A DNA stretch of 64,000 nucleotides from NCBI GenBank assembly GCA_039707465.1, contig CM077647.1:173901163-173965162 (forward strand), given 5' to 3'. This DNA comes from Rhabdophis nuchalis. Lineage: Eukaryota > Chordata > Lepidosauria > Squamata > Natricidae. The notes under the pieces were generated by a model that did no database searches, was not told the origin of the DNA, and was given only the letters and a program-made list of their open reading frames with translations. The position numbers and the translations under genes are program-made. Position 1 is the first letter of the stretch. Every line of letters begins with the position of its first letter. This document shows, piece after piece, positions 26,903-38,033 of this stretch.

Positions 26903-27112
26903 AATAATGCTGTGGTTATATCAAAATGCCCAACTTTATGGTCACGTGCCATTGCTAAAGCTAGTGACAACCTTATGCTATCACTCTTTACCATAGATGC
27001 TAATACCTCATCATAGTTCATATTTTTCTTTTGTGAAAAACCTTGTGCCACTAATCTTGCCTTATACTGGACCTCATTGTTGGGTAGTACTTTCTTTTTG
27101 TACACCCATTTA
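26903..27112 (-). mobile_element. Ty1/copia retrotransposon pol remnant, 5' part
   Basis: Minus-strand VYKKKVLPNNEVQYKARLVA, then QGFSQKKNMNYDEV and GHFDITTALF, the start of the copia RT domain. The next residues expected (LNAELEEEIYM) are found at 23020 leftwards, across the nested LINEs. The reading frame runs on by chance into LINE X, giving a 269-codon chimaera. Confidence 0.8.
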
Positions 27113-27261
27113 CCATATTTTTCGGACTATATGACGCATAACATGGAGTATAAGAAGCACCAAGATTTTGTAGTGGTAATTTAAAAAAAAAAAAGTTTTG
27201 GCACTCTGCAAGCCTCCCAAATGCTATGCACACTTCATTTTTTTGTGGAAAATGAGGCATA
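27113..27261. mobile_element. Truncated pogo/mariner-like MITE
   Basis: CATATTTTTCGGACTATATG and GAGTATAAGAAGCACC resemble the TIR family at 12731 and 21396. The far end is missing. Confidence 0.5.
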
Positions 27262-27740
27262 CAAATCAAATCAAATCAAATCAAATCAAGTTTAATTTGT
27301 AGACCGCTCCCTCTCCCTGAAGGGACTCGACGGGTGCACAGGAGATTAAAAAGCGTACAAACTTAGAAACATTATAAATATATAAAATCAAATTAAACAA
27401 CTATATCCCTGCGCTAAAAACCTAAAATCCTTAAAAACTAAACCACTTAAAAACCCAAATAAAACAATTTAAATATTCAGACTAAAGGCTGGAAAGGTAG
27501 ATTAGGCCAGGGTGGCCTGTTGGAAGAAATGAGTCTTAAGCTTTTGGCGGAAGGAGCAGAGGTCCAAGGTTGTTCTGAGCTCGGGGGGGTAGGTCGTTCC
27601 ATAGAGTTGGGCCCGCCACAGAGAAGACCCTTCCCCTGGGCGTCACCCGCTGGCATTGCCTAGTGGACGGCACCCAGAGAAGTCCCTCTCTGTGGGAGCG
27701 AATCGGTCGAAGGGATGTATGGGGCAGGAGAGTTTGAGAG
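27262..27740 (-). mobile_element. L2-group LINE 3' end, 5'-truncated
   Basis: A TCAAA-type tail (27262-27290), GACCGCTCCCTCTCCCTGAAG, then minus-strand codons [19 protein letters not shown] and PTLWNDLPP. Tail repeat differs from the ATT and TAAA types. Confidence 0.7.
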
Positions 27741-28085
27741 GCCTGCAAAGTGCTGAGTGCTGGGCACCCTCAAAACAAGCAACAAAGTGAGGCAAAAACC
27801 ACACATTACACATTATTATTTTAGTAGCAGAATATCTGTCAGGTGGAATCTCTGTTCCATCACTCTGACCTGCCTGGCATTGACTGCTCCTGTGTTGCAA
27901 ACCTCTCTTGCTTCATATCTGAGTCATCATCTTCTCTTGACTCCTTTTTGTGTCCTTTTCAGCTTCTCCTTCCTGAATACTCACACTGTAAGTGAGCTAC
28001 TGTCATTAAGTGGATCACCATTGCTAATTGAATCATTCCAAAAATTGGCATCAATATTGTTCCAATTTTGCTCTAGCAGACCTGG
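27741..28085. other. Unassigned sequence
   Basis: An open frame of 113 codons crosses it on the plus strand, but it shows no motif, no homologous copy in the window and no splice context. I do not call a gene. Confidence 0.35.
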
Positions 28086-28839
28086 AAATCACTACTAGAG
28101 TAGAATGTAGAATATAGAATGTAAAATAGAATATAGAATAATATTATGGAATGGAATGGAATGGAATGGAATGGAATGGAATAGAATAGAATAGAATAGA
28201 ATAGAATAGAATAGAATAGAATAGAATAGAATAGAATGCAGAGTGCAGAATGCTGAATGTAGAATAGAATATAGAAGACTGGAATGGAATGGAATGGAAT
28301 GGAATGGAATGGAATGGAATGGAATGGAATGGAATGGAATGGAATGGAATGCAGAGTGCAGAATGCTGAATGTAGAATAGAATATAGAAGACTGGAATGG
28401 AATGGAATGGAATGGAATGGAATGGAATGGAATGGAATGGAATGGAATAGAATAGAATAGAATAGAATAGAATAGAATGCAGAGTGCAGAGTGCAGAATG
28501 CAGAATGCAGAATGCTGAATGTAGAATAGAATATAGAAGACTGGAATGGAATGGAATGGAATGGAATGGAATGGAATAGAATAGAATAGAATAGAATAGA
28601 ATAGAATAGAATAGAATAGAATAGAATGCAGAATGCAGAATGCTGAATGCTGAATGTAGAATAGAATATAGAAGACTAGAATGCAATGGAATGGAATGGA
28701 ATGGAATGGAATAGAATAGAATATAAAATAGAATATAGAAGACAAGTATGGAATGGAATGGAATGGAATGGAATGGAATGGAATGGAATAGAATAGAATA
28801 GAATAGTATAGAATGATGGATGGATGGATGGATGGATAC

Positions 28840-28926
<87 letters not shown>

Positions 28927-29755
28927 TAAAGGATAGATAGATAGATGGATGGATGGATGGATGGATGGATGGATGGATGGATGGATGGATAGATAGGATA
29001 GAAAATAAGAGATAGATAGATGGATGGATGGATGGAATGGAATGGAATAGAATAGAATATAAAATAGAATATAGAAGACAAGTATGGAATGGAATGGAAT
29101 GGAATGGGATGGGATGGAATGGAATAGAATAGAATAGAATAGAATAGAATAGAATAGAATAGAATAGAATAGAATACAGAGTGCAGAATGCTGAATGTAG
29201 AATTGAAGACTAGAATGGAATGGAATGGAATGGAATGGAATAGAATAGAATAGAATAGAATAGAATGCAGAATGCAGAATAGAATATAGAAGACTAGAAT
29301 GGAATGGAATGGAATGGAATGGAATAGAATAGAATAGAATAGAATAGAATAGAATAGAAAATAGAATATAGAAGACAAGAATGGAATGGAATGGAATGGA
29401 ATGGAATGGAATGGAATGGAATGGAATGGAATAGAATAGAATAGAATAGAGAGTGCAGAGTGCAGCATGCAGCATGCAGCATGTAGAATAGAATATAGAA
29501 GACTAGAATAGAATGGAATGGAATGGAACGGAATGGAATAGAATAGAATAGAATGAAACAGAATAGAATAGAATGCAGCAGTGGAGTGGAGCAGAGCAGA
29601 GCAGAGCAGAGCAGAATAGAATAGAGAATGGAGTGGAGTGCAGTGGAGTGGAGTGGAGTGGAGTGAAATAGAATAGAATAGAATAGAATAGAATAGAATA
29701 GAATAGAATAGAATAGAATAGAATAGAATAGAATAGAATAGAATATCATTTATTG
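28086..29755. repeat. Large AATAG/AATGG pentamer array with higher-order modules
   Basis: 1.67 kb of AATGG and AATAG blocks separated by a recurring module built from GCAGAATGCTGAATGTAG and AATATAGAAGACTAG; module spacing is about 100-150 bp. An inner part (28815-29035) is GGAT, GATA and GA repeats. A few GCAGA units occur near 29588-29615. The 443-457-codon frames (FYSILFHSIP) are artefacts. Same modules as 38034-38960. Confidence 0.9.
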
Positions 29756-30460
29756 GCCAAGTGTAATTTTTGCTGTGAGTTGAAATCTTGGCTCTGCTAT
29801 TGGACTTTCATCATCATACTTTGGACTTTGCATCTTTAAACTTGGATTTTTGGACCATGGACTTGTTTTTTGACTCTAAACCAGGTGGATGGCTTTAAAG
29901 ACTTGCTGTGTTCCTGGATTGGACTCATTAGGTTTCGGCCTGGTGCCTGCATAGGGTGAATATGGGGAAAACGCTATTCAAGGCTGGCAAAGCTTCAGTA
30001 AAGATTTCAAAACCACATGGTCTGTGCATATGTGAGCAGGACAGGACGTGCATTCATCCAATTGCCACCTTGAATATTTAGATTGTCTATGTGGATAATT
30101 AAGTCACTAGATATATGCCAAATAATAGAATGTTTGATTTTACAATTAAACTATCCTTGGGGTTAGATGTATTTAGAAGTGGGTGGATGAGTATGATACT
30201 GCACTTGGGGAGAAAAATCAGCCCAGGAGACCTGTGCAGAGGCCATATTTCATAATAATTAAAATTATACAATTTCCACAACAGATGAAATAGATGAAAA
30301 ACAAAGGTAGAATATGGGACCAATGACAACAATTTTGAATGAACCTATATGACATTTGGGGAAGCTTATTTTCCAGAGGCTACAAGAACCATTAATTTCT
30401 GAAATTGTCCTTGCTCTATCTATCTCACCAAACAATTAAAAGTTCCAATGAAGTCAGGGT
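29756..30460. other. Sequence next to the pentamer array
   Basis: Begins with ATCATTTATTGGCCAAGTGT, the reversed terminus of the retroelement seen at 17840 and 35400. Beyond that nothing is recognised. Confidence 0.4.
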
Positions 30461-30463
30461 ACA

Positions 30464-30560
30464 CATTCATTCATTCATTCATTCATTCATTCATTCATTC
30501 ATTCATTCATTCATTCGTTTGTTCGTTTGTTCATTCATTTGTTCATTCATTCATTCATTT
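30464..30560. repeat. (TTCA)n microsatellite
   Basis: About 20 TTCA units, then mixed TTCG/TTTG units. Confidence 0.85.
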
Positions 30561-30642
30561 ATGACATTTATAAAGCTGAACATCATCTGACCAGCACTTT
30601 TAATTACCAGTTAAAAGCTGAATAAGAGAATGTTAGATTTAA

Positions 30643-30810
30643 TTATTCATTTGTCTTCCTAGTCAGGTGTTGTTTTGTGTTCAGATGTGGGTTCAAGAAA
30701 ATGGTGTAACATTTGGGCAGGAAGATGCAGCCCAGGAGATCTGCAGTAGAGCCCAAGATGGAGAGGATCTCCACAGCCACCAGGTATTTTCCCCTTGGTG
30801 CTCAAGGAGT
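30643..30810 (-). pseudogene. V2R-C: 3' fragment of a V2R exon 6
   Basis: About 55 codons of the last transmembrane part and tail: [19 protein letters not shown], then [15 protein letters not shown], then QHLTRKTNE and TAA at 30643-30645. It matches the ends of V2R-D and V2R-E exon 6, and homology stops abruptly near 30810. No other exon of this copy is visible. It is the remnant of a third D/E-type gene downstream of D. Confidence 0.85.
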
Positions 30811-31201
30811 CCTTTCAATGTTCAATGTAGGGGATACCAAACAAAGAAGATGAAGAGTTTTGACTGAGCAACCAATGTCCTGCCACTTTCTTACAGGCAG
30901 CACATATGCAAAGCACATAAAAAAGGAGAAATTTCTATTATATGTTTCTGACTCTGTTCTCCAATGTTTTGGAGTCTCCACCATGGTTCCCAATGATCAT
31001 CAAAGAAATGTCAAAAAATACAAAGTAGGATTGTTCAGCTGAGATAAACTCTTAAGTATTTATCATATATATTGCATAGACAAAGAACAGAAGAATAGAA
31101 TTGAATATCATGGTCACAGTTGACTTCCTGTATATTTGGACTTTCTACATGGATGCTTTTCATCACCACGTAAAGACTGAATAATATAAGGCCAAATTGA
31201 A
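30811..31201. other. Intergenic stretch between V2R-C and V2R-D
   Basis: No clear V2R exon. A plus-strand MVPNDH at about 30981 resembles the start of exon 3 by chance only. Confidence 0.35.
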
Positions 31202-32101
31202 CTATTGATCTATTCTCCTAGTCAGTTGTTTTGTATTCAGATGTGGGTTCAGGACAATGATGTAGCACTTGGGCAGGAAGATGCAGCCCAGGAGACCTGC
31301 AGTAGAGCTCAAGATAGAGAAGACCTCCACAGCCACCATGTATTTCCCCTTTGTGCTCAGAGAGGCTGGGATGAAGGACACCCAAATGCTACAAAACACA
31401 AGCATGCTGAAAGTGATCAGCTTGGCTTCATTAAAAGTATCAGGCAGTTTTCTGGCAAAGAAAGCCACAGTGAAACTGATGGTAGCCAGGAGCCACAAGT
31501 AGCCCAGGACAATGTAAAACATGGCATCTGAGCCTTCAGTACATTGAACAATGATCTCTTGAACCTGTGAATGCATGTCCCACTCAGGGAAGGGAGGAGA
31601 TATGATCAACCAGACGATACAGATTACAGCTTGAATACAGGAGCAGAAGACAATGATGGATCCTGCCAGTCTGTTTCCTAGCCATTTCCTCATCTGATTT
31701 CCTGGCTTAGTGGCCAGGAAAGCCATAATAACTGTGATAGTCTTGGCTAAGACACAAGATACTGAGGGAGAGAAAATGGTGCCAAACATAGTTTGCCTGA
31801 GAAAGCAGGTCACCTCCCCAGGCTGACCTATGAAGAGCAGAGAGCACAGAAAACACAGCAGGAGAGAGGAAAGAAGGATGCATGTGATGTTCCTGTTGTT
31901 GGCTTTGACAATGGGGGTGTCCCAGTGCAGAATGAAAGTCACAGCCACCAGAATAAGGGTTGATGAAAAGAAAAGAATCAAGGAAGTCAGAACAATTCCC
32001 AAGGGTTCCTCAGGATAAATAGCTGAAACGTTTTGGAAGGCACTGGACTTTTTCTTCATTTGAATGCTTATCTGCTGGGCATCTGTCACATTGTTCTGCA
32101 T
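31202..32101 (-). pseudogene. V2R-D exon 6, 2-nt deletion
   Basis: The 7TM part is open ([12 protein letters not shown] to LTRRIDQ, stop). The first about 30 codons ([27 protein letters not shown]) lie in another frame because of the deletion near 32010. Acceptor AG is at 32102-32103. Confidence 0.9.
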
Positions 32102-32389
32102 CTGAAATACATCAAGAAGACTTTGTGACTTCCAAATATATAGGACAATATATAGAGGTAACTGAGAGAAATCACTTGTGATCATATGATTAACAGTCCC
32201 CTTGACATGTACACTATAATGCTTACTTAGAAACCAGATAAGTACAAGTTCTGGGGTATTATTTATGCAAATTATTCCTTTAAATTTCAATATTAGTAGC
32301 AGCGCACTCTGAAAAGAACTACAACTCACAACCTAGCAAAGGATATCAGAATAGAATGGATTTATCCACGCCTAACCGAAAACTACCAT

Positions 32390-32720
32390 ATTGTCTGGGT
32401 ATTTATTTATAGGGGGGAAATGTCCAGACCAAATGTAATTCCTAAAGTTGGATTTTTCGCTTTGCCAAAGGGAGCCTCCTGTGGAGTACTGTGAAGCCAT
32501 TACTATGGCAACTGTACTGCATTGTACAGTAGAAGCCATTTTATGACAGTACAGTAGAATTCATTTTAAGGCACAACAGGCTGTATCTTAACAGAACTCA
32601 CACCCTGAGAGGATTTAGGGGTTTCTTACCCCCACAATATTTTATGAGAGTTATGCTGGAACATACACATACACACGCGCATGCACACACAGCCATTTAT
32701 ATATATAGATTTAAATTACA
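32390..32720. repeat. Unclassified interspersed repeat in V2R-D intron 5
   Basis: GGGTATTTATTTATAGGGGG, GGAGTACTGTGAAGCCATT, a pair of ACAGTAGAA words, then GAGTTATGCTGGAACATACA. Words recur at 33597-33890 and 34285-34345. V2R-E intron 5 is only 398 nt and lacks it. The family is unknown to me. Confidence 0.45.
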
Positions 32721-32853
32721 GCCATGTTGCAATTTAATGTAAACTAATGCATTTTACCCCAATTCTGTTCTACTAAATAGCACACTATAGGTGGAAAGAA
32801 TGAAGAAAAGTTGAATTTGCATACTCTACATTCTCAATTATCCATCTACTTAC

Positions 32854-32980
32854 CCATTTCAACTGAAATTCTTCCTTCGGGACATTGTCTACAATTGTAG
32901 CAACAAATATGCTTCCCTTCCTGAACAACCCTGCTGTACCCCTGACGGCAGCTCTCTACACATCTGGCATGAGGAGGCAT
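32854..32980 (-). pseudogene. V2R-D exon 5 (open)
   Basis: 127 nt; acceptor AG at 32981-32982, donor GTAAGT. Encodes [20 protein letters not shown], then [12 protein letters not shown]. Intact by itself but part of a broken gene. Confidence 0.9.
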
Positions 32981-33589
32981 CTGAAAAAAAACATCGAAAA
33001 GGTTTAGGAATAGGATTTATTCAAATGTTGTGCAAGTTCTCCATTTTATTCAGATAAATTAGTACATTTGGGGGATTGATAATCCCCTAATGTCAAGATA
33101 TCCCAATATGCTTTTGGAGTATGTCCATATTTACAGAAAATCTTCCTGTTTGTAGGATGAATTCTGATTTTTCTGCAAATTCAGCCATTCTTATTTGGTT
33201 TTGTACAAGAGCAACAAAAAAGATACTAAAAAGCACAGGAGTCTATGGTGAGAGATATCTAAACGTTTCAATTTTACTGGAAACCAGAGCAATGTTGAGA
33301 GGCTTACAATCTGTGGTCCGGCCAGAGAGAAAGGATTTCATTATGCATGAAATGTCAGTTGGATATACAAATAACCCCCTTCTCTTCTTTATTTTGTAAA
33401 TAAATGGTATTTATGACAGTGATTCATTACAAGTTTAAACCAATATCCTCCTAACATGTATTTTGTTTATTACAAAAAATGGAGGTATATTGTATTTTTT
33501 TAAAAGGTAGCACATCGATCAAAATAGATAAAACACAAGAATACAAGGAGACATACTGAACATAAATATTTTTATGTCATACTAGCTGA

Positions 33590-33840
33590 TAACCCACTGT
33601 TGCCCAGGTATTTATTTATCCTAATCCTGTATTAGACAGGAAAAGGAATGAATTACATTTATAGTGTGAAGTAATTCACTATAGATATAACTGATTCTTT
33701 TTCATTTCAGTGGCCCAGGTGTTCCAGAGTTATGAGTTATATACACATACACAAAACACACATGAATGTGAATCCAAAATGCACACTATCACTGTCAAAT
33801 GTACTGTGATTTGACACTATATATATAATTCATTCCTTTT
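33590..33840. repeat. Unclassified interspersed repeat
   Basis: TACTAGCTGATAACCCACTG, TTGCCCAGGTATTTATTTAT and GTGTTCCAGAGTTATG; related to 32390-32720. Confidence 0.4.
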
Positions 33841-33844
33841 CATT

Positions 33845-34285
33845 GCAGTGCAGAGAAGGGCAACCAAGATGATTAGGAGACTAAGACATATGAAGAACGG
33901 CTGCAGGAGCTGGTATGTCTAGCTTGATGAAGAGAAGGACCAGGGGAGACATGATAGCAGTGTTCCGATATCTCAGAGGGTGCCACAAAGAAGAGGGAAT
34001 CAAACTATTCTCCAAGGCACCTGGGGGCAGGACAAGAAGCAACGGGTGGAAACTAATCAAGGAGAGAAGCAACTTAGAACTAAGGAGAAATTTCCTGACA
34101 GTAAGAACAATTAACCTCTGGAACAGCTTACCTCCAGAAGTTGTGAATGCCCCAACCCTGGAAGTCTTCAAAAAGATGTTAGATAGCCATTTGTCTGAAA
34201 TGGTATAAGGTTCCTGCCCACGCAGGGGGTTGGACTAGAAGACCTACAAGGTCCCTTCCAACTCTGCTATTGTATTGTATTTCAG
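33845..34285 (+). mobile_element. CR1 LINE 3' end with (ATTGT) tail
   Basis: A long 3' module from GCAGAGAAGGGCAACC through GACATGATAGCAGTGTTCC, AGAAATTTCCTGACAG and GGTTGGACTAGAAGACC to TGTATTGTATTT. In V2R-D intron 4. Confidence 0.8.
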
Positions 34286-34429
34286 CGGCCCAGGTGTTCC
34301 AGAGTTATGCTGGAACACACAGACACAGACACACAGACACACACCCAGGGGTGTTAGGTGTGTCTTAGAGTATTTTTTCCAGAGAGTAAGTAATCTGTGT
34401 ACCATGTTTATACGTACATACATACATAC

Positions 34430-34670
34430 TATCCATCCATCCATCCATCCATCCATCCATCCATCCATCCATCCATCCATCCATCCATCCCTATCTCTAT
34501 CTCTATCTCTATCTCTATCTCTATCTCTATCTCTATCTCTATCTCTATCTATCTCCATCTCCATCTCCATCTCCATCTCCATCTCCATCTCCATCTCCAT
34601 CTCCATCTCCATCTCTACCTACCTACCTACCTACCTACCTACCTACCTACCTACCTATATAAATATCTAT
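34430..34670. repeat. Compound microsatellite: (CCAT)n(CTATCT)n(CCATCT)n(CTAC)n
   Basis: Four pure blocks in a row: a tetramer (34433-34490), hexamer CTATCT (34491-34550), hexamer CCATCT (34551-34614) and tetramer CTAC (34617-34655). The frames across it are artefacts. Confidence 0.88.
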
Positions 34671-34852
34671 CTATCTGTAACTTGGCTCCATATAGATGGT
34701 CTTCATCAAAACCACCCCAAATATTTAGCAAAACCACATGGTTTTAGGATACCAACACTCTTCTTGACTTCTGGGCTTTCAGATCATTGGAGAAGAATCT
34801 CCTCCCCTCCAAATAATAGTCTACCAAGTTAGAGAATGCCAAAATTTCCCAC

Positions 34853-35080
34853 CTGCTGAAACTTGTGATTCCACACAATGGCACTTTCATCAATAGTGAA
34901 CTTCTTCCCAGCAAGACCTTTGGAGACCATTTTTCCAATCAGGGTTTTCTGGAAGGATTGATTGTGGAAGGCGACAAAGTTGAAGATGTCATATCGTGAG
35001 TCAAACACCCCCTTCTCATCAAAAAATATTTCTTCTCCCACACTGTTATTAAAACGGGTGTTCCTCAGAAAGTAGTGAAG
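34853..35080 (-). pseudogene. V2R-D exon 4 (open)
   Basis: 228 nt; acceptor AG at 35081-35082, donor GTGGGA leftwards from 34852. It starts [20 protein letters not shown] and ends WNHKFQQ. Confidence 0.9.
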
Positions 35081-35164
35081 CTGAATTTGAAAGGGAGGAG
35101 AAACAAATAATTCCCTCAACACTGTCAAACCATTCACTAAGACTGCATTACTATTACTATTATC

Positions 35165-35970
35165 TTCTCATTGTTCCTATCACTCCTCTCCTCCCACTTA
35201 TGACTGCAGGACTGTAATATTGTTGCTTGTATCCTTACAATTTAAATTGATATTGGTTGTTTTCTGATTGCTTATTTGTACCCTATGACTGTCAATAAGT
35301 GCTGTACTTTATGATTCTTGATTAATGTATCTTATCTTTTTATGTACACTGAGATCATATTCACCAAAGACATTTCTTATGTGTCCAATCACACTTAGCC
35401 AATAAAGAATTCTATTCTATTCTATTCTATTCTATTCCATTCCATTCCATTCCATTCCATTCCATTCCATTCCATTCCATTCTACTTTACCCTACCCTGC
35501 CCCATTCCAATCCATTTCTGTTCTATTCTATTCTATTCTATTCTACCCTACCCTACCCTACCCTACCCCATTCCAATCCATTTCTATTCTATTCTATTCT
35601 ATTCTATTCCATTCCATTCTACTTTACCCTACCCTACCCCATTCCAATTCATCTCTGTTCTATTCTATTCTGTTCTGTTCCATTCTATTCTATTCTATTC
35701 TATTCTATTCCATTCCATTCCATTCCACCATACTCTACCCTACCCTACCCCATTCCAATCTATTTCATTTCATTTCATTTCATTTCATTATTTCATTTCT
35801 ATTCTATTCTATTCTATTCTATTCTATTGCATTCCACGCTACCCTACCCTACCCTACCCCATTCCAATAATATTCTATCCTATCCAATCCTATTCTATTC
35901 AATCCTATTCTATCCAATCCTATTCTATATTCTATTCTATTCTATTCCATTCCATTCCATCCCCTGCTAT
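35165..35970 (+). mobile_element. Snake retroelement 3' end with a drifting pentamer tail
   Basis: Same 3' unit as 17600-17925 (CCACTTATGACTGCAGGAC ... CACTTAGCCAATAAAG), then 560 bp of pentamers that change by block: ATTCT, ATTCC, ACCCT, ATTTC, ATCCT and back. Confidence 0.7.
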
Positions 35971-35982
35971 TCAATGGCATAC

Positions 35983-36835
35983 CTCCCATGGCTGAAAAAG
36001 GCTTGCAACATGGTTTGGTCCATCACGATTCCTCAGAGGAGCTGGCCTCCCTCTTCTTGCCTGTGTGGCTTGCACTGCATGTGCTGCAAGATAAACCGCA
36101 TTGTAGATATTGTAGCTCTCTCCAGACATGGCCATTTCAAACATGGTGACTGGGGCTTTCCAAGCTCTTCCTTCCCAGTGCAGAGTTTAGCTTTGGAGCG
36201 AAATGGGGGTATTTTACAATTAAATACAGCCACCCAAAACCAATTGAAATAAGGAAAGGGACTTAAAGAAGGTTTATTGCTCTCAAGAAAGTCCTGAAAT
36301 CCTGGCACAATCCTTGTGTGGAGTGAGAAGTAAAGGGAGCCATTGAAATTGGACTATGATGTTATTTCTCGATAACATAACGGTGAAATCCCATTGGTAG
36401 GTCATGATCCACACTTTGTGATCAATTGGTTTTTTATAGTAAAACTCAAAGGCATGTAGCCCCCATTGTAGAATCTCCATAGATCGGGCAGTCCCGTAGG
36501 CAAGGAACACACTGATATTCTTCACTAATATGGTGCTTATAACCTTTCTTACACCAAAGAAAAGGAGTTCTCTATTTATGACTGCATCCTTTAAAACGGG
36601 GATCCACTCCATCCAAGCAATGCAAATATCATTTTCAAAAAGCTTTGGTTGGAAGTTCTGAAGAAAGATCTCCCCACTCTCATCCTCTGAGACCAAGAGG
36701 CCAATCCAGTTCCACTGAAAATGCTTTAGCAAATGAACAATCCCCTCGTATTGCAAGTTTTCATTGGGAACCATGTTGAAGAAGGAAGGGAACTGATTTT
36801 TATCACTCAGGATTGGATCAAAGGAGCAATTTGAT
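35983..36835 (-). pseudogene. V2R-D exon 3 (frameshifted, acceptor lost)
   Basis: Readable blocks: [48 protein letters not shown], then in a second frame VPGFQDFLESNKPS, then back in the first frame MSGESYNIYNAVYLAAHA. The donor GTATGC is kept. Limits at the 5' side are approximate. Confidence 0.88.
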
Positions 36836-36844
36836 CCAATGCAA

Positions 36845-37185
36845 TTGAGAATCCAATTGCGGTCATCAAATCATAGCAGTGTTCCAGTATCTAAGGGGCT
36901 GCCACAAAGAAGAGCAGGGTGTCAATCTATCGTCCAAAGCATCTGTAGGCAGGAGAAGAAGCAGTGGATTGAAACTAATCAAGGAGAGAAGCAACTTAGA
37001 GCTATACCCTGACAGAATAATTCATCGGTGGAACAACTCACCTGCAGAACTTGTGGATGCTCCAACCGTGGAATTTTTAAAGATGAGGTTGGACAATCAT
37101 TTGTCTGAAATGGAATAGCATTTCCTGCCTGAGCAGGGGGTTGGACTAGAAGACCTCCAAAGTCCCTTTCAACTGTTTTGGCTAA
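36845..37185 (+). mobile_element. CR1 LINE 3' end
   Basis: ATAGCAGTGTTCCAGTATC, GGGGCTGCCACAAAGAAGAG, GGAATAGCATTTCCTGCC, then GGACTAGAAGACCTCC. It abuts the damaged 5' border of V2R-D exon 3. Confidence 0.75.
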
Positions 37186-37284
37186 TTTCAAAATCTCAAA
37201 AAATTTCCATCACATTTTACATGTAAGAAGGTGATCATAACCAAAATAGAAAACTTTGAGAACTCAGAATTGGGAAAAGTGGTA

Positions 37285-37700
37285 GATTTAGAACTTTAGA
37301 ATGACAGAATTGGAAGGGACATTGAAGGTCTTCTAGCCCAATCTTTACACCACTTGATACATATGGATATCCAACATTTCTTAAAAACATCCAGTGTTTG
37401 GAGCATCCACAATTTCTGCAGGCAAGCTGTTCCACTGATGTATTATTCTGTCAGGAAATTGCTCCTTAGTTCTTAGTTGCTTCTCTCCTTGGTTAGTTTC
37501 CACCCATTGCTTCTGGTGCTTTGGAGAATAGTTTCACTCCCTCTTCTTTGTGGCAGCCCCTGAGATATTGGAACACTAGACGTACCCAGTTAAAATAGAC
37601 GTACCCAGTTCCTGCAACTGTCCTTCATATGTTTTAGTCTCCAGTCCCCTAATCATCCTTGTTGTTCCTCTGCACTCTTTCTAGAGTCTTCACTTTTTTT
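37285..37700 (-). mobile_element. CR1 LINE 3' end, opposite orientation
   Basis: GAATTGGAAGGGACATTGAAGG through GGCAAGCTGTTCCACTGA and TTTGTGGCAGCCCCTGAG to the upstream module. It lies about 100 bp from the plus-strand copy, so the two form a loose inverted pair. Confidence 0.75.
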
Positions 37701-38033
37701 TTTACATCATGGAATGCAGAGAAGCGGTACATTATTCTGGTTCAAAGATAACACTGCTAATTTGGCTCTCATATTTAGAGATGTTAGGCATTTTGAGCAG
37801 GGCTTCCACGGCCCTTAGAAAAACATTTTGAGATAATCATGGTTTTTTTTTTTAAAAAGCTCCAACACTATTCTTCCCTTTATCTCCAGAATGGCAATAG
37901 GACAGAATTTATGGAAAATTGGGTTATTACCTCTCTATCTTTTTCCATTAAACCTAGATGTAAAAAAGATGTTGAGAGACTAGAAGGAGTGCAACATTCC
38001 ATTGTTCATTCTTCTCATCACCTAATAGAAGAC

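Noticed and set aside
27757..28098. 113-codon plus-strand frame as a small gene
   Set aside because: No motif, no paralogue in the window, runs into the pentamer array; unsupported.
28095..29749. Minus-strand open frames of 150-457 codons (FYSIL/FHSIP repeats)
   Set aside because: Pure consequence of stop-free AATAG/AATGG pentamers, which are open in several frames at once; no start context, splice context or domain.
28086..29755. CRISPR-like regularly spaced repeats
   Set aside because: The modules are degenerate, the spacers are themselves pentamer repeats, and the DNA is clearly vertebrate.
30860..31042. Plus-strand MVPNDH as a V2R exon 3 start
   Set aside because: Only four or five residues match, no YGSF-type lead-in or following homology, and no acceptor at the expected place.
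34244..34832. Frames with ME, RD, SI and HP repeats
   Set aside because: By-products of the compound microsatellite at 34430-34670.
35520..35860. ACCCT blocks as an interstitial telomere
   Set aside because: The unit is a pentamer lacking the vertebrate CCCTAA hexamer, and it grades into ATTCT/ATTCC pentamers.
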